Part shown: one piece after another, positions 10,004-21,771 of the stretch
How positions within the stretch are numbered: position 1 is the stretch's first letter
Layout of the letters: each line of letters opens with the position of its first letter
Assembly (NCBI GenBank): GCA_018266555.1
Contig: JAFEAF010000017.1
Span: 94,706-158,705 of the forward strand
Direction of reading: 5' to 3'
From: Bacteroidota bacterium
Lineage (GTDB): Bacteria; Bacteroidota; Bacteroidia; Chitinophagales; Chitinophagaceae
DNA length: 64,000 nt
Notes under the pieces: model-generated
Databases searched by the model: none
What the model was told of the DNA's origin: nothing
What the model saw: the letters and a program-made list of their open reading frames with translations, nothing else
Position numbers and translations under genes: made by a program

Positions 10004-10567
10004 CTATCTTATTTTATATACAAAATCATTGTTTTCAAATTGTCTTGCTACTTCTTTGAGATCATACGAAATACTTGCATCCACCAGCTTATCTCCTGCC
10101 TGTAAAACAAAGCCGCCAATCAATTCAGGTTTCACCGCTGTTTCTAATTCTATGTTCTGCATTTCTGAAACAGATTGAATCTGTTTTACAATGGCAGATT
10201 TCAACTCCTCACTCATAGGCGTAGCAGTAGTAAGTTTTACAGTATAAATATGTTTGTATTCTTTGTATTGATTGACAAATGCAGTACATATCTCCGGCAG
10301 ATTGCTTTCCCTTCCTTTTTGAATCAATAAATGTGCAAAGGCATCTGTTAAGGCATTGACTTTATCTTTAATGATTGCATCAATAACTTTCTTTTTTTTG
10401 TCTGATTTAATGATGGGGCTGCGTAATACATTTACAAATTCACGGCTTTCTTTACAAACCCATTGAAGCCACTGCATATCAGCAAACACATTTTCCAATT
10501 GCCCTTTATCTATCGAAAGGTCAATCAGTGATTTGGCATATCGTTCTGCAAGACGTGGATTAGGCAT
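10004..10567 (-). CDS. atpH: ATP synthase F1 subunit delta
   Basis: 187 residues from the ATG at 10567 (MPNPRLAERYAKSLIDLS), the usual start of OSCP/delta proteins. The frame is open 13 codons further up, but that stretch is made of a low-complexity spacer and does not look coded. Delta links F1 to the b-subunit stator. The C-terminal motif LIGGFVLQAGDKLVDASI is conserved in the family. It lies between atpF and atpA; the gap to atpF holds a repeat-like spacer (10601-10635). Confidence 0.95.
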   Translation of the reverse strand: MPNPRLAERYAKSLIDLSIDKGQLENVFADMQWLQWVCKESREFVNVLRSPIIKSDKKKKVIDAIIKDKVNALTDAFAHLLIQKGRESNLPEICTAFVNQYKEYKHIYTVKLTTATPMSEELKSAIVKQIQSVSEMQNIELETAVKPELIGGFVLQAGDKLVDASISYDLKEVARQFENNDFVYKIR

Positions 10568-10600
10568 TTCATGTTTCTGGTTTCCTGCTACTGATCTTTT

Positions 10601-10635
10601 AACCAATAACAGGCAACTAGTAACCAGTAACTAGT
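10601..10635. repeat. Degenerate short-phrase repeat between atpF and atpH
   Basis: The stretch is built from variants of an aactagtaaccag/aaccaataacag phrase, with CTAGTAACCAGTAACTAG at its core. It overlaps the atpF stop codon. Similar low-complexity phrases are scattered between genes in Bacteroidota genomes (general impression, not searched). Confidence 0.5.
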
Positions 10636-11125
10636 TTAGTTTTACTTCGTTCACCAGGCTCTTCACATGTTCTTCCTGTGCTTTTTTATCACTCAATTCT
10701 CTTCTTAATACTTTTTCAGACACTTCGATCACCAGGTTGCCGATCTGGTTTTTAACTTCGGTAATAGCAGCCATTTTTTGTGTATTGATAGCTGCCTGTG
10801 CGTCCAGTATAATTTTATTGGCTTCCAACTTGGCCTGGTCTTTTGCTTCATTAATGATCTTGTCTTTAGTTTCTCTTGCTTCTTTAAGCATCTGTGCTCT
10901 TTCTTCACGGGCCTTTGCCAGTAATGCTTCATTTTCACTTTTCATCTGGGCCATTTCTGCTTTTACTTTTTCAGCAGTAGCTAATGAGCCGGCAATATTT
11001 TCTTCTCTTTTTTTCAGTCCCCCTATGATGGCAGGCCATGCAAATTTTTTCAAAATAAAATAGACAACCAGAAATGCCACCAGTGTCCAGATTAGAAGGC
11101 CAAAAGCAGGCATGAGTAAATTCAT
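10631..11125 (-). CDS. atpF: ATP synthase F0 subunit b
   Basis: 164 residues. One N-terminal membrane helix (about 5-26, LLIWTLVAFLVVYFILKK) is followed by a long charged helix rich in K, E and A, the coiled-coil stator stalk that binds delta. Length and layout match family b subunits. It lies 81 bp downstream of atpE in the same operon. Confidence 0.96.
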   Translation of the reverse strand: MNLLMPAFGLLIWTLVAFLVVYFILKKFAWPAIIGGLKKREENIAGSLATAEKVKAEMAQMKSENEALLAKAREERAQMLKEARETKDKIINEAKDQAKLEANKIILDAQAAINTQKMAAITEVKNQIGNLVIEVSEKVLRRELSDKKAQEEHVKSLVNEVKLN

Positions 11126-11206
11126 ATATCAGAGTTTATTCTTTTTTGGATAAAAACTGCATCCTCCGCCCTGTGCTTTGGATGCAGTAAATTTTAGCTG
11201 CAACGA

Positions 11207-12620
<1,414 letters not shown>

Positions 12621-12640
12621 ACCCTTTTTGAAATTTGCCG

Positions 12641-12674
12641 CAAAGATAAGGGGGCGAGTGATAAAAACCTCAAA
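12641..12674 (-). promoter_or_regulatory. Promoter of atpBEFHA
   Basis: Minus strand: TTTG (12674-12671), 22-nt spacer, TATCTTTG (12648-12641); an exact Bacteroidota promoter. Predicted start near 12635 gives a leader of about 15 nt before atpB. Confidence 0.7.
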
Positions 12675-12694
12675 AATGAGTAAAATGAAAGTCC

Positions 12695-14470
12695 TTATGC
12701 TACTTTATGTTTCTGATCAAACTGCAGGCGGTAAAGTTTGTAATAAAAACCCTGTTTTTCGAGCAATTCTTCATGATTACCCATTTCTTTTATTTCTCCT
12801 TTATCAAGAACAATAATCTTATTCGCCTTGCGGATTGTGGAGAGGCGGTGCGCAATGATAATGGAAGTTCTTCCTTTAATTAATGTATCAATGGCATGTT
12901 GAATCAGCATTTCACTTTCCGTGTCCACAGATGAAGTAGCTTCATCTAATATAAGTATAGAAGGATTATATAATAATGCCCTGATGAAAGATAAAAGTTG
13001 TCGCTGACCGAGCGATAAAGTAGCTCCCCGCTCCATTACATTGAAATCATACCCACCGGGTAACCTCATAATGAAGTCGTGCATCCCGATCAGCTTTGCA
13101 GCTTCAATTACTTTTTCTTTCGATATATCAGGATTTCTTAGTGTGATATTATCTATCACCGTTCCTGAAAACAGGAATACATCCTGCAACACCACGCCGA
13201 CATTTTTCCGTAATACATCCAGTTTATAATCTTCAATATTGACATCATCCATTTTTATTATTCCCTTCTGAATATGATACAGCCGGTTTAATAAACTTAT
13301 GATCGTTGTCTTACCGCTACCTGTATGGCCCACAATGGCAACCGTTTCACCTGCTTTGACTTCGAAATTGATATCTTTTAAAACATACTGCTCATCATTA
13401 TAAGCAAACCATACTTTTTCAAAACCGATCTTTCCTTTTACAGATCCTGACGGCTCATAAGCCTGTTCGTTTGATTTAGGTATAAAATCTTTATTATCCA
13501 AAACCGTAAAGACTCTTTCACTTGCTACCATTCCCATCTGCAATACATTAAATTTATCAGCAATGACACGAAGCGGGCGAAAAAGCAAATTCAAACAAAG
13601 TATAAAAGCCACTACCGTTCCCTGCTCGTTTTGCTGAAGCTGTAATGCTTCTTTTGCTGTCCACCATACTATAAGCCCTATGGACAAAGCCAAAACAATT
13701 TCCACTACAGGAAAAAAAACAGAGTAAGCAAAGATTGCTTTGATATTAGCATTACGGTATTCCCGGTTTATCTTTTTAAATTTTACAAATTCACGGTCTT
13801 CTGCAGCAAGCGCCTGAACCACCTGCATGCCGGTAAGATGTTCCTGAACAAATGCATTGAGCGCCGCAACCGCATTACGCACCCTGTGAAAAGATTTATT
13901 GACACTTTCTTTAAAATAATAAGTAGCAATAATCATTATAGGAAAAGGTATCAGTGCAATCAATGTCAGCTCCCAATCTTTTAAAAACATATAGATCAAT
14001 ACACAAATTATTGATAGCAGGTCAGCAATAATCGGAATAAGCCCGTCGGAAAAAATATCGTTGATGGATTCTATATCATTGATGGTCCTTGTTGTCAAAG
14101 TTCCGATGGGCGTTTTATCAAATTGGGATAAATTTAATCCGAGAATTTTTTGATATACTGTAACTCTCAGGTCTCTCACCACCGATTGGCCGAGCCAGGA
14201 TGTGATAAATGAAAATATAAACCGCAGCGCTGTTTCTACCAGGATCAGCCCGATTTGAAAAATAGTGATTTGTATCACCATACTGGTGAGCGAATGAGCA
14301 ATGTATTTATCCACTGTAAGCTGTATCAGCATGGGCCGCACTGGTGTAATGGCCGCCAACACTATGGCTAACACTACAGAGAAATAAAACTTTTTCTTAT
14401 ACGGGGTAGCATAATGAAATACTCTTCGTAAAAGATCAAAATTCAATATTCTTTTTTTCTGTTCGGGCAA
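12695..14470 (-). CDS. ABC transporter, fused permease and ATPase (MsbA/LmrA-like half transporter)
   Basis: 591 residues. An N-terminal six-helix exporter domain (about 20-320) is followed by a nucleotide-binding domain with Walker A GHTGSGKTT (381-389), Q-loop Q429, signature LSLGQ (485-489), Walker B ILILDE (505-510) and switch H541. Such proteins act as dimers exporting lipids, peptides or drugs; the substrate is unknown. No ATG is available near the 5' end: the start is probably TTG at 14470, or the TTG eight codons later. It has its own promoter (14493-14523) and runs toward the atp operon. Confidence 0.9.
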   Translation of the reverse strand: MPEQKKRILNFDLLRRVFHYATPYKKKFYFSVVLAIVLAAITPVRPMLIQLTVDKYIAHSLTSMVIQITIFQIGLILVETALRFIFSFITSWLGQSVVRDLRVTVYQKILGLNLSQFDKTPIGTLTTRTINDIESINDIFSDGLIPIIADLLSIICVLIYMFLKDWELTLIALIPFPIMIIATYYFKESVNKSFHRVRNAVAALNAFVQEHLTGMQVVQALAAEDREFVKFKKINREYRNANIKAIFAYSVFFPVVEIVLALSIGLIVWWTAKEALQLQQNEQGTVVAFILCLNLLFRPLRVIADKFNVLQMGMVASERVFTVLDNKDFIPKSNEQAYEPSGSVKGKIGFEKVWFAYNDEQYVLKDINFEVKAGETVAIVGHTGSGKTTIISLLNRLYHIQKGIIKMDDVNIEDYKLDVLRKNVGVVLQDVFLFSGTVIDNITLRNPDISKEKVIEAAKLIGMHDFIMRLPGGYDFNVMERGATLSLGQRQLLSFIRALLYNPSILILDEATSSVDTESEMLIQHAIDTLIKGRTSIIIAHRLSTIRKANKIIVLDKGEIKEMGNHEELLEKQGFYYKLYRLQFDQKHKVA

Positions 14471-14492
14471 AACCAGATCGTTGATGAAGGGG

Positions 14493-14523
14493 CAAAATTA
14501 AATAGAAGTGCATTTACGGCAAC
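14493..14523 (-). promoter_or_regulatory. Probable promoter of the ABC transporter gene
   Basis: Minus strand: GTTG (14523-14520), 19-nt spacer, TAATTTTG (14500-14493). The -7 box fits TAnnTTTG; the -33 box has one mismatch. It lies between the stop of the upstream gene (14529) and the transporter start. Confidence 0.5.
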
Positions 14524-14528
14524 GCTGT

Positions 14529-16748
14529 TCATTTTTCAACATCTTCTGTTCCTCCCATAGCAATTTTATATGCTTTAATGAAAAGAGCGCCGAGGTTTTT
14601 ATATGGAGGAATATAATCTTCGAAACCTTCCACTTTCACTCTTTTTTCAAGGTCCTGCCAGAAAGGTATCCAATCAATATCTTTTCCATTTCGAACTGTC
14701 TCCATCAGCAGATCAAAGAATGGGCGGTTAATCGCTGTTTTACCGATCTGTTTGGATGCGATGATATGAGCATCCGGAGCTTTTTTAAGTATGTCATCAA
14801 TCAGATGATAGCCCCCGCAGGAACCCAGGAAAACTATTTTTGAAGATGGAAACATCTGGGAAATTGTTGACTCCGCATAATAACTGTGCCCCCGGTGAAT
14901 GGTAACCGTAGGATTCAATTTGTTTTTCTCCAGGTATTCCATCAAGTCTTTTTGAGCTTTTTCATCCTCCCCCAGTTCTTCCGGCAAAGGTTTATTGGCA
15001 AATATGGTAACCGGTTTGCCTTTCAGTGACGTGATTGCTATCCATTCGGGATTGCTGTTATCTATTCTCCAAATGACAGGGCTGAACATCCTTTTGAACC
15101 CTTCAAAAATATTTTGCCCGTCTTTATCCCCATAAAAAAATACTTCCATGATCACTCTGCCACTGTCATTTGCCAGAAGTTTGAAAGGAACATTATAAAT
15201 TGGCGGGATACCAAATTCTTTTGAAAGGTCAATTTTAGTAGACGTGTCAGCCGATAAAAATAATTTATATAACAAGTCATACATCACAGTTCCTCTTTTA
15301 TTGTTTGCAGCTTTGTTTCGTTCATAATTTATTTTGACATTCTTCAGCATTTCATTGGCCACGGGTTTCATAGATTCTGTTATACTGGCATACGAATCGG
15401 CAACATCCACTCCGTCTTCGAGGCTTCCGGACGATTCCAGGCCGCTTACAAAAGCTCTCATTAGTGTAGTAGCATCTTCATGACGGGGAAAACTGCTGAG
15501 AAAATCACTTAACGTGTTATACCCCGCATCCATTTTGATAAACTTCCGGTATTTATCAAATTTTATATTCAGCAATAATGAATCGCCCCGGTTATTGATC
15601 CGTTTCATCATCAGCGGATATACCCCGTTTACAAAACTGGATGTATAAATAATGCCATCTGTATAAACGGCGAGATAATATAATTCCTCAGCCGTCAGGG
15701 GTTGAATGATTTTGAACCGCACATTCGGATCATCCACTTCATGCAATCCATTGATGGTATTGATAAAAACATCGGTGGCCTTTGTTTCCAGCATTTTTCC
15801 CAATTCCCGGAATCCATAAGCTGTGTCCTTATTAATAGCCCGGCTCATGTAATCCATTCTTGTTTTCACCAATAAACGATAATAACCGATAGAATCGTCA
15901 CGAACAGAGTCAATGGCTTCAAAACTTAATTTTCCATTGATAATATTTCCAAGAAAGGGATAATACAATCGTCCGCTCCTGTTTCTTGCCATGCGGGCTA
16001 CGGCCATAACAAAAGGGTCGTCTTTGATATTATTAATGATATATCCGAGTTTATTCCCGGCCTGTGCATAGTCATACAATAACTCAGGATATTTTTTTGA
16101 AACTGCTTTGATCAAACTGTCTGCAAAAGGAACATCGGGGTTATTAGTTAATACCCTAAACACCTGCTCCGGGTGCAAACCACAATATTTTTTTACCAGC
16201 AGGTCTTTGATGCTTTTGTAGCCGGAATTATTTTCAAAAGCGTTGGAAAGGAAAACCTGGTTGGCAATCTCATAGGGAAGTTTTTCAAAATAACCTTCTA
16301 CGTTTTTGCCCCGCTCATCTAAATTAATACAATCTTCGTATGCTTCAAGTACGGCCGGTAAATTCATCGGGCTGGCGAGTTTTGCTTTCCAGTTTTTAAC
16401 AAGGTTATATAATAGTGTAGCGGTACGGCGGATATAAAAAACCTTTTTTTGATCGGCAAGTGTGCTGTCTTTTTCAATATTATAAAGAATAGAAGCCACT
16501 TTCCATTTAGCTGCATAAGTCAGCAGGTAATTGATCTCATCATTAGTAGAAACAGTAAGCTGGCCATCGCCTTTACCATCGTAGTCCAGAATATTTTTCT
16601 GTTCTTTTATTACTTCATCATGAAAAAGCTGGTGACGGAAAACAGGCACAAAATTCTTTAATACCGTAGTATCCAATTGAGCGAAACTGGTAAATGAAAA
16701 CAACGCAAGGCTGATCAGGGGAAACAGGTATCTGGTATTTGCAATCAT
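14529..16748 (-). CDS. Secreted protein of unknown function with C-terminal caspase-like His/Cys motif
   Basis: 739 residues. A signal peptide ends near residue 23 (SFTSFA, then Q). Residues 25-530 are mostly helical and not recognised. Residues about 530-735 look like a caspase/CHAT-type peptidase fold: a start strand VIMEVFFYGDKDG, then TIHRGHSYY (H618, H621), about 20 residues later a hydrophobic strand KIVFLGSCGGY with C644, then HIIASKQIGKTAINRPFFD. A His followed by a strand ending in G-S-C-G-G is the usual arrangement of the clan CD catalytic pair. Peptidase activity is inferred from this pattern, not shown. A TAAATTTG box at 16762-16769 may be part of its promoter. It precedes the ABC exporter and is divergent from a response regulator. 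Confidence 0.7.
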   Translation of the reverse strand: MIANTRYLFPLISLALFSFTSFAQLDTTVLKNFVPVFRHQLFHDEVIKEQKNILDYDGKGDGQLTVSTNDEINYLLTYAAKWKVASILYNIEKDSTLADQKKVFYIRRTATLLYNLVKNWKAKLASPMNLPAVLEAYEDCINLDERGKNVEGYFEKLPYEIANQVFLSNAFENNSGYKSIKDLLVKKYCGLHPEQVFRVLTNNPDVPFADSLIKAVSKKYPELLYDYAQAGNKLGYIINNIKDDPFVMAVARMARNRSGRLYYPFLGNIINGKLSFEAIDSVRDDSIGYYRLLVKTRMDYMSRAINKDTAYGFRELGKMLETKATDVFINTINGLHEVDDPNVRFKIIQPLTAEELYYLAVYTDGIIYTSSFVNGVYPLMMKRINNRGDSLLLNIKFDKYRKFIKMDAGYNTLSDFLSSFPRHEDATTLMRAFVSGLESSGSLEDGVDVADSYASITESMKPVANEMLKNVKINYERNKAANNKRGTVMYDLLYKLFLSADTSTKIDLSKEFGIPPIYNVPFKLLANDSGRVIMEVFFYGDKDGQNIFEGFKRMFSPVIWRIDNSNPEWIAITSLKGKPVTIFANKPLPEELGEDEKAQKDLMEYLEKNKLNPTVTIHRGHSYYAESTISQMFPSSKIVFLGSCGGYHLIDDILKKAPDAHIIASKQIGKTAINRPFFDLLMETVRNGKDIDWIPFWQDLEKRVKVEGFEDYIPPYKNLGALFIKAYKIAMGGTEDVEK

Positions 16749-16920
16749 AAGGATCGTACTACAAATTTAATACGCTGGACGGATATGGACGATTTCAAAG
16801 CCCAATATGTTGCCTTTGCAGCTTTTGGCCAGTCATATTTTTATTTAACTAATTCAACCGGCAATCACTCAATCTGTATTAAGTTTATATTAAGTCTGTA
16901 CGACAAATACTAATCAGATT

Positions 16921-16950
16921 TTTGATTCAAACAATTTCCGGTTAGGTTTG
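16921..16950 (+). promoter_or_regulatory. Promoter of the response-regulator gene
   Basis: TTTG (16921-16924), 18-nt spacer, TAGGTTTG (16943-16950); exact match to the Bacteroidota consensus. Predicted start near 16956, which excludes a GTG at 16950 as start codon and supports the ATG at 16968. Confidence 0.7.
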
Positions 16951-16967
16951 TGCAAACTTTCCGATCA

Positions 16968-17660
16968 ATGGAAACCAAGACGAGAAAAGTGCTGATAGCC
17001 GATGATGAACCGGATATCCTGGAGATTTTGAAGTATAATCTTACTAATGAAGGCTATGAAGTAATCACTGCAAAAAATGGTGATGAAGCCATTGAAAAAG
17101 CCCGCCGCAGCCATCCCGACCTGATCGTGCTTGATATTATGATGCCGAAAAAAACAGGTGTGGAAGCCTGTGAACTATTACGCAGCATGCCGGAATTCAA
17201 AGACACACTCATTATTTTTCTTACAGCATTAAGTGATGAAAGCACAGAGGTAAAAGGGTTGGAAACCGGCGCCGACGATTATGTAAGCAAGCCTGTGAGC
17301 CCCCGTGTTTTTTTAAGCAAAGTGAATGCGTTGTTCCGGCGAGTGAATAAACCCGCTGTTGAAATACTGAAACTAGAAAACCTGGTGATTGATCCCGAAC
17401 GGTATATTGTGAAGGTAAAAAGCCATGACATCACCCTGGCAAAAAAAGAGTTTGAATTATTGTATTTGCTAGCATTAAAGCCCGGCCGTGTATTTTTAAG
17501 AAATGAAATCCTCAATCAGGTATGGGGCCATGATGTGATCGTCGGAGACCGTACCATTGATGTGCATATTCGCAAGATCAGGCAAAAGCTTGGTGTAGAT
17601 TGCATCACGACGGTGAAAGGCGTAGGATATAAGTTTGAAGCCACTTTATCTTCCGAATAA
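16968..17660 (+). CDS. Response regulator transcription factor, OmpR/PhoB type
   Basis: 230 residues from the ATG at 16968. The receiver domain has the acidic pair D12/D13, phospho-acceptor D56 (LIVLDIMMP), T86 and K108 (YVSKPV). A winged-helix DNA-binding domain fills about 130-225 (GDRTIDVHIRKIRQKLG). Phosphorylation by the downstream histidine kinase is likely. The kinase starts 159 bp later and has its own -7 box, so the pair may not be strictly one transcript. Sequence resembles PhoB, but no pst genes are near and the regulon is unknown. Confidence 0.93.
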   Translation: METKTRKVLIADDEPDILEILKYNLTNEGYEVITAKNGDEAIEKARRSHPDLIVLDIMMPKKTGVEACELLRSMPEFKDTLIIFLTALSDESTEVKGLETGADDYVSKPVSPRVFLSKVNALFRRVNKPAVEILKLENLVIDPERYIVKVKSHDITLAKKEFELLYLLALKPGRVFLRNEILNQVWGHDVIVGDRTIDVHIRKIRQKLGVDCITTVKGVGYKFEATLSSE

Positions 17661-17807
17661 TAATTTTTATTTATCATCCGATGACAAGCCGGCTGCAACA
17701 CACTACGCCTGTAAAAAACTTTAAGAACTCCCGGCATGAAAAAACGTTAACGGAAAGTAATAGCAACAGTTAACTTTTGTTACATACTGCATCTCGAAAC
17801 AGCCGTG

Positions 17808-17815
17808 TACCTTTG
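17808..17815 (+). promoter_or_regulatory. Promoter -7 box directly before the histidine kinase ATG
   Basis: TACCTTTG ends 4 nt before the ATG at 17820. The only TTTG upstream (17776-17779) is 28 nt away, longer than usual. If real, transcription starts at or next to the ATG, giving a leaderless mRNA. Confidence 0.4.
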
Positions 17816-17819
17816 CTTC

Positions 17820-18869
17820 ATGTTTCCCACGAAAAATATTTCACCCCGAACATTTTCTTTTTTCACTTCGCTGATATTGGCTATTGTCACGGGATTGCTT
17901 CTTTTTATCTACAATGATAACTGGAAAGAAGCCATCGGCGTGTTTGCGGTGGTCTTCATCATTGGCTTTTTTCTCTTTTCGTTTGTGATGGAGCGATTCA
18001 CATACCGGAAAATCAAACTTATTTATAAATTCATATACCAAACCAAAGCCACTAAAAAGGAAGAAACATATTATAAATACCTGTTGCCGAAACGCAGTAT
18101 TGAAGAAGTGAGCGCCGATGTGGAAGCATGGGCAGAAGAACATAAACAGGAAATAGAATCGCTGCGGCAAAACGAACAGTTCAGAAAAGAATTTTTGCAA
18201 AACCTGTCTCATGAATTTAAAACGCCGGTATTCGCCATACAGGGATATGTGGATACTTTACTGCACGGTGCATTGGAAAACCCGGAAGTGAATAAGCCAT
18301 TTTTAGAAAAAGCTGCAAAAAACATTGAACGGCTTACCAACCTGATCAATGACCTCGATGAAATTTCAGGATTGGAAAGAGGCGAAATCAATTTATACAA
18401 AGAAAATTTTATCATCCAGGACCTGGTACGTGAAGTGTTTGAATCCCTTTCCATACGAACAGAACCACGCCATATCAAATGCAGCATCAAAAAAGGATGT
18501 GAATCGCCGCTCACTGTTTTTGCCGATAAAGAAAAGATCAGGCAGGTGCTTCGCAATCTTGTTGAAAACTCCGTGAAATACGGAAAAGACAATGGCAATA
18601 TTGTAGCCAGCATGTACCAGACAGACGGTAAACATATTCTTGTGGAGCTTAGTGATGATGGCATTGGGATATCAGAAAAAAACCTGGCCAGGGTATTTGA
18701 ACGATTTTACCGTACCGAAGAAGGCCGGCGGATAGATGTAACCGGCAGCGGATTGGGATTAGCGATATGTAAACATATTATCGAAGCACATGACCAAAGT
18801 ATTCATGTCCGCAGTACGGAAGGTATCGGAACTACTATTGGTTTTACATTAGAAGCAAGGAAGGATTAA
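17820..18869 (+). CDS. Sensor histidine kinase
   Basis: 349 residues from the ATG at 17820; a GTG 15 nt upstream is less likely because it lies next to the -7 box. Two membrane helices (about 11-30 and 39-57) with almost no periplasmic sensor domain between them. The dimerisation/phosphorylation helix has FLQNLSHEFKTP with H131. The ATPase domain has N250 (LRNLVENSVKY), DDGIG, the F-box ERFYR and GSGLGLAIC. The layout resembles PhoR-type kinases with an intramembrane or cytoplasmic input. It is paired with the response regulator upstream. Confidence 0.92.
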   Translation: MFPTKNISPRTFSFFTSLILAIVTGLLLFIYNDNWKEAIGVFAVVFIIGFFLFSFVMERFTYRKIKLIYKFIYQTKATKKEETYYKYLLPKRSIEEVSADVEAWAEEHKQEIESLRQNEQFRKEFLQNLSHEFKTPVFAIQGYVDTLLHGALENPEVNKPFLEKAAKNIERLTNLINDLDEISGLERGEINLYKENFIIQDLVREVFESLSIRTEPRHIKCSIKKGCESPLTVFADKEKIRQVLRNLVENSVKYGKDNGNIVASMYQTDGKHILVELSDDGIGISEKNLARVFERFYRTEEGRRIDVTGSGLGLAICKHIIEAHDQSIHVRSTEGIGTTIGFTLEARKD

Positions 18870-19440
18870 AATGTTTTTTTTCGTCCGATTATTGATAAAA
18901 TCCTTTTAAAATCATATTGACAAAACCAGGAAAGGTATGGATGGAAAATATACCTATCATTATACATAAACTTTCCCTTATGGAATGCAGAACCTGGCAG
19001 CCCCACTTCTTCCTGCAAATGGAGAAAAGTGTGTACGACTACTTAAGATAAAGGTGATTTTGTATTGATTGAATACTTTGGCTTTCCGGAAACAAGAGAT
19101 CTCTATACTCTAACAAATGGCCCAAGGAGAAAGGAGATTTAAAATGTTTTACCGGTATATAAATCTGTATGTGAAGATTTATTTGGTATATAATACGTTC
19201 CGGACAGATATCAAAATGAAGAAAATACAATGTTTGCCCCACCAAAATAAAGCATCGCTGCAATAAAAGTTTATTTGCAGGGCTACTTACAAAATAAAAA
19301 TCTCAATCGAGAATTCATTTGTTAGACAACTGCTGCAGCATCAGGAAAAAGATTCATTTACGACGTGGTCTGTGTTTTTATCAATCACCGCAATCAATAA
19401 GTCAGTTCCTAAGATGACCTAAAAAAACCCCAAAGCTCAT
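18870..19440. other. Intergenic region, possible degraded coding remnant
   Basis: No intact gene of convincing quality. Plus-strand frame 19047-19142 reads 31 sense codons that look protein-like (DKGDFVLIEYFGFPETRDLY) but have no start codon and a stop just upstream. A second short frame follows from an ATG at 19144 (MFYRYINLYVKIY, 40 codons). These could be pieces of a decayed gene or chance. No clear terminator for either flanking gene was found. Confidence 0.4.
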
Positions 19441-21606
<2,166 letters not shown>

Positions 21607-21771
21607 TTAAAAATAAGAAAGTTTGAAAGAATGTGAATTGTTGTTTTTCCCATTAGTTTTTAAACCGCCCCCTTTGGTTTCATCTTAAAAATTATTTAGA
21701 TTTATATTGATCATTTTTTTTCAGAATATATTATTTTCTTAAGTTATTTTTAATGCATTAATAAGTACAAC

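Noticed and set aside
14529..17660. A possible defence island made of caspase-like protein, ABC exporter and two-component system
   Set aside because: The caspase-like protein has a signal peptide and no nucleotide-sensor or effector partner; gene directions and separate promoters do not support one system.
19039..19263. 74-codon minus-strand open frame
   Set aside because: No family signature and no promoter; the opposite strand in the same place has more protein-like codons, and neither is convincing.
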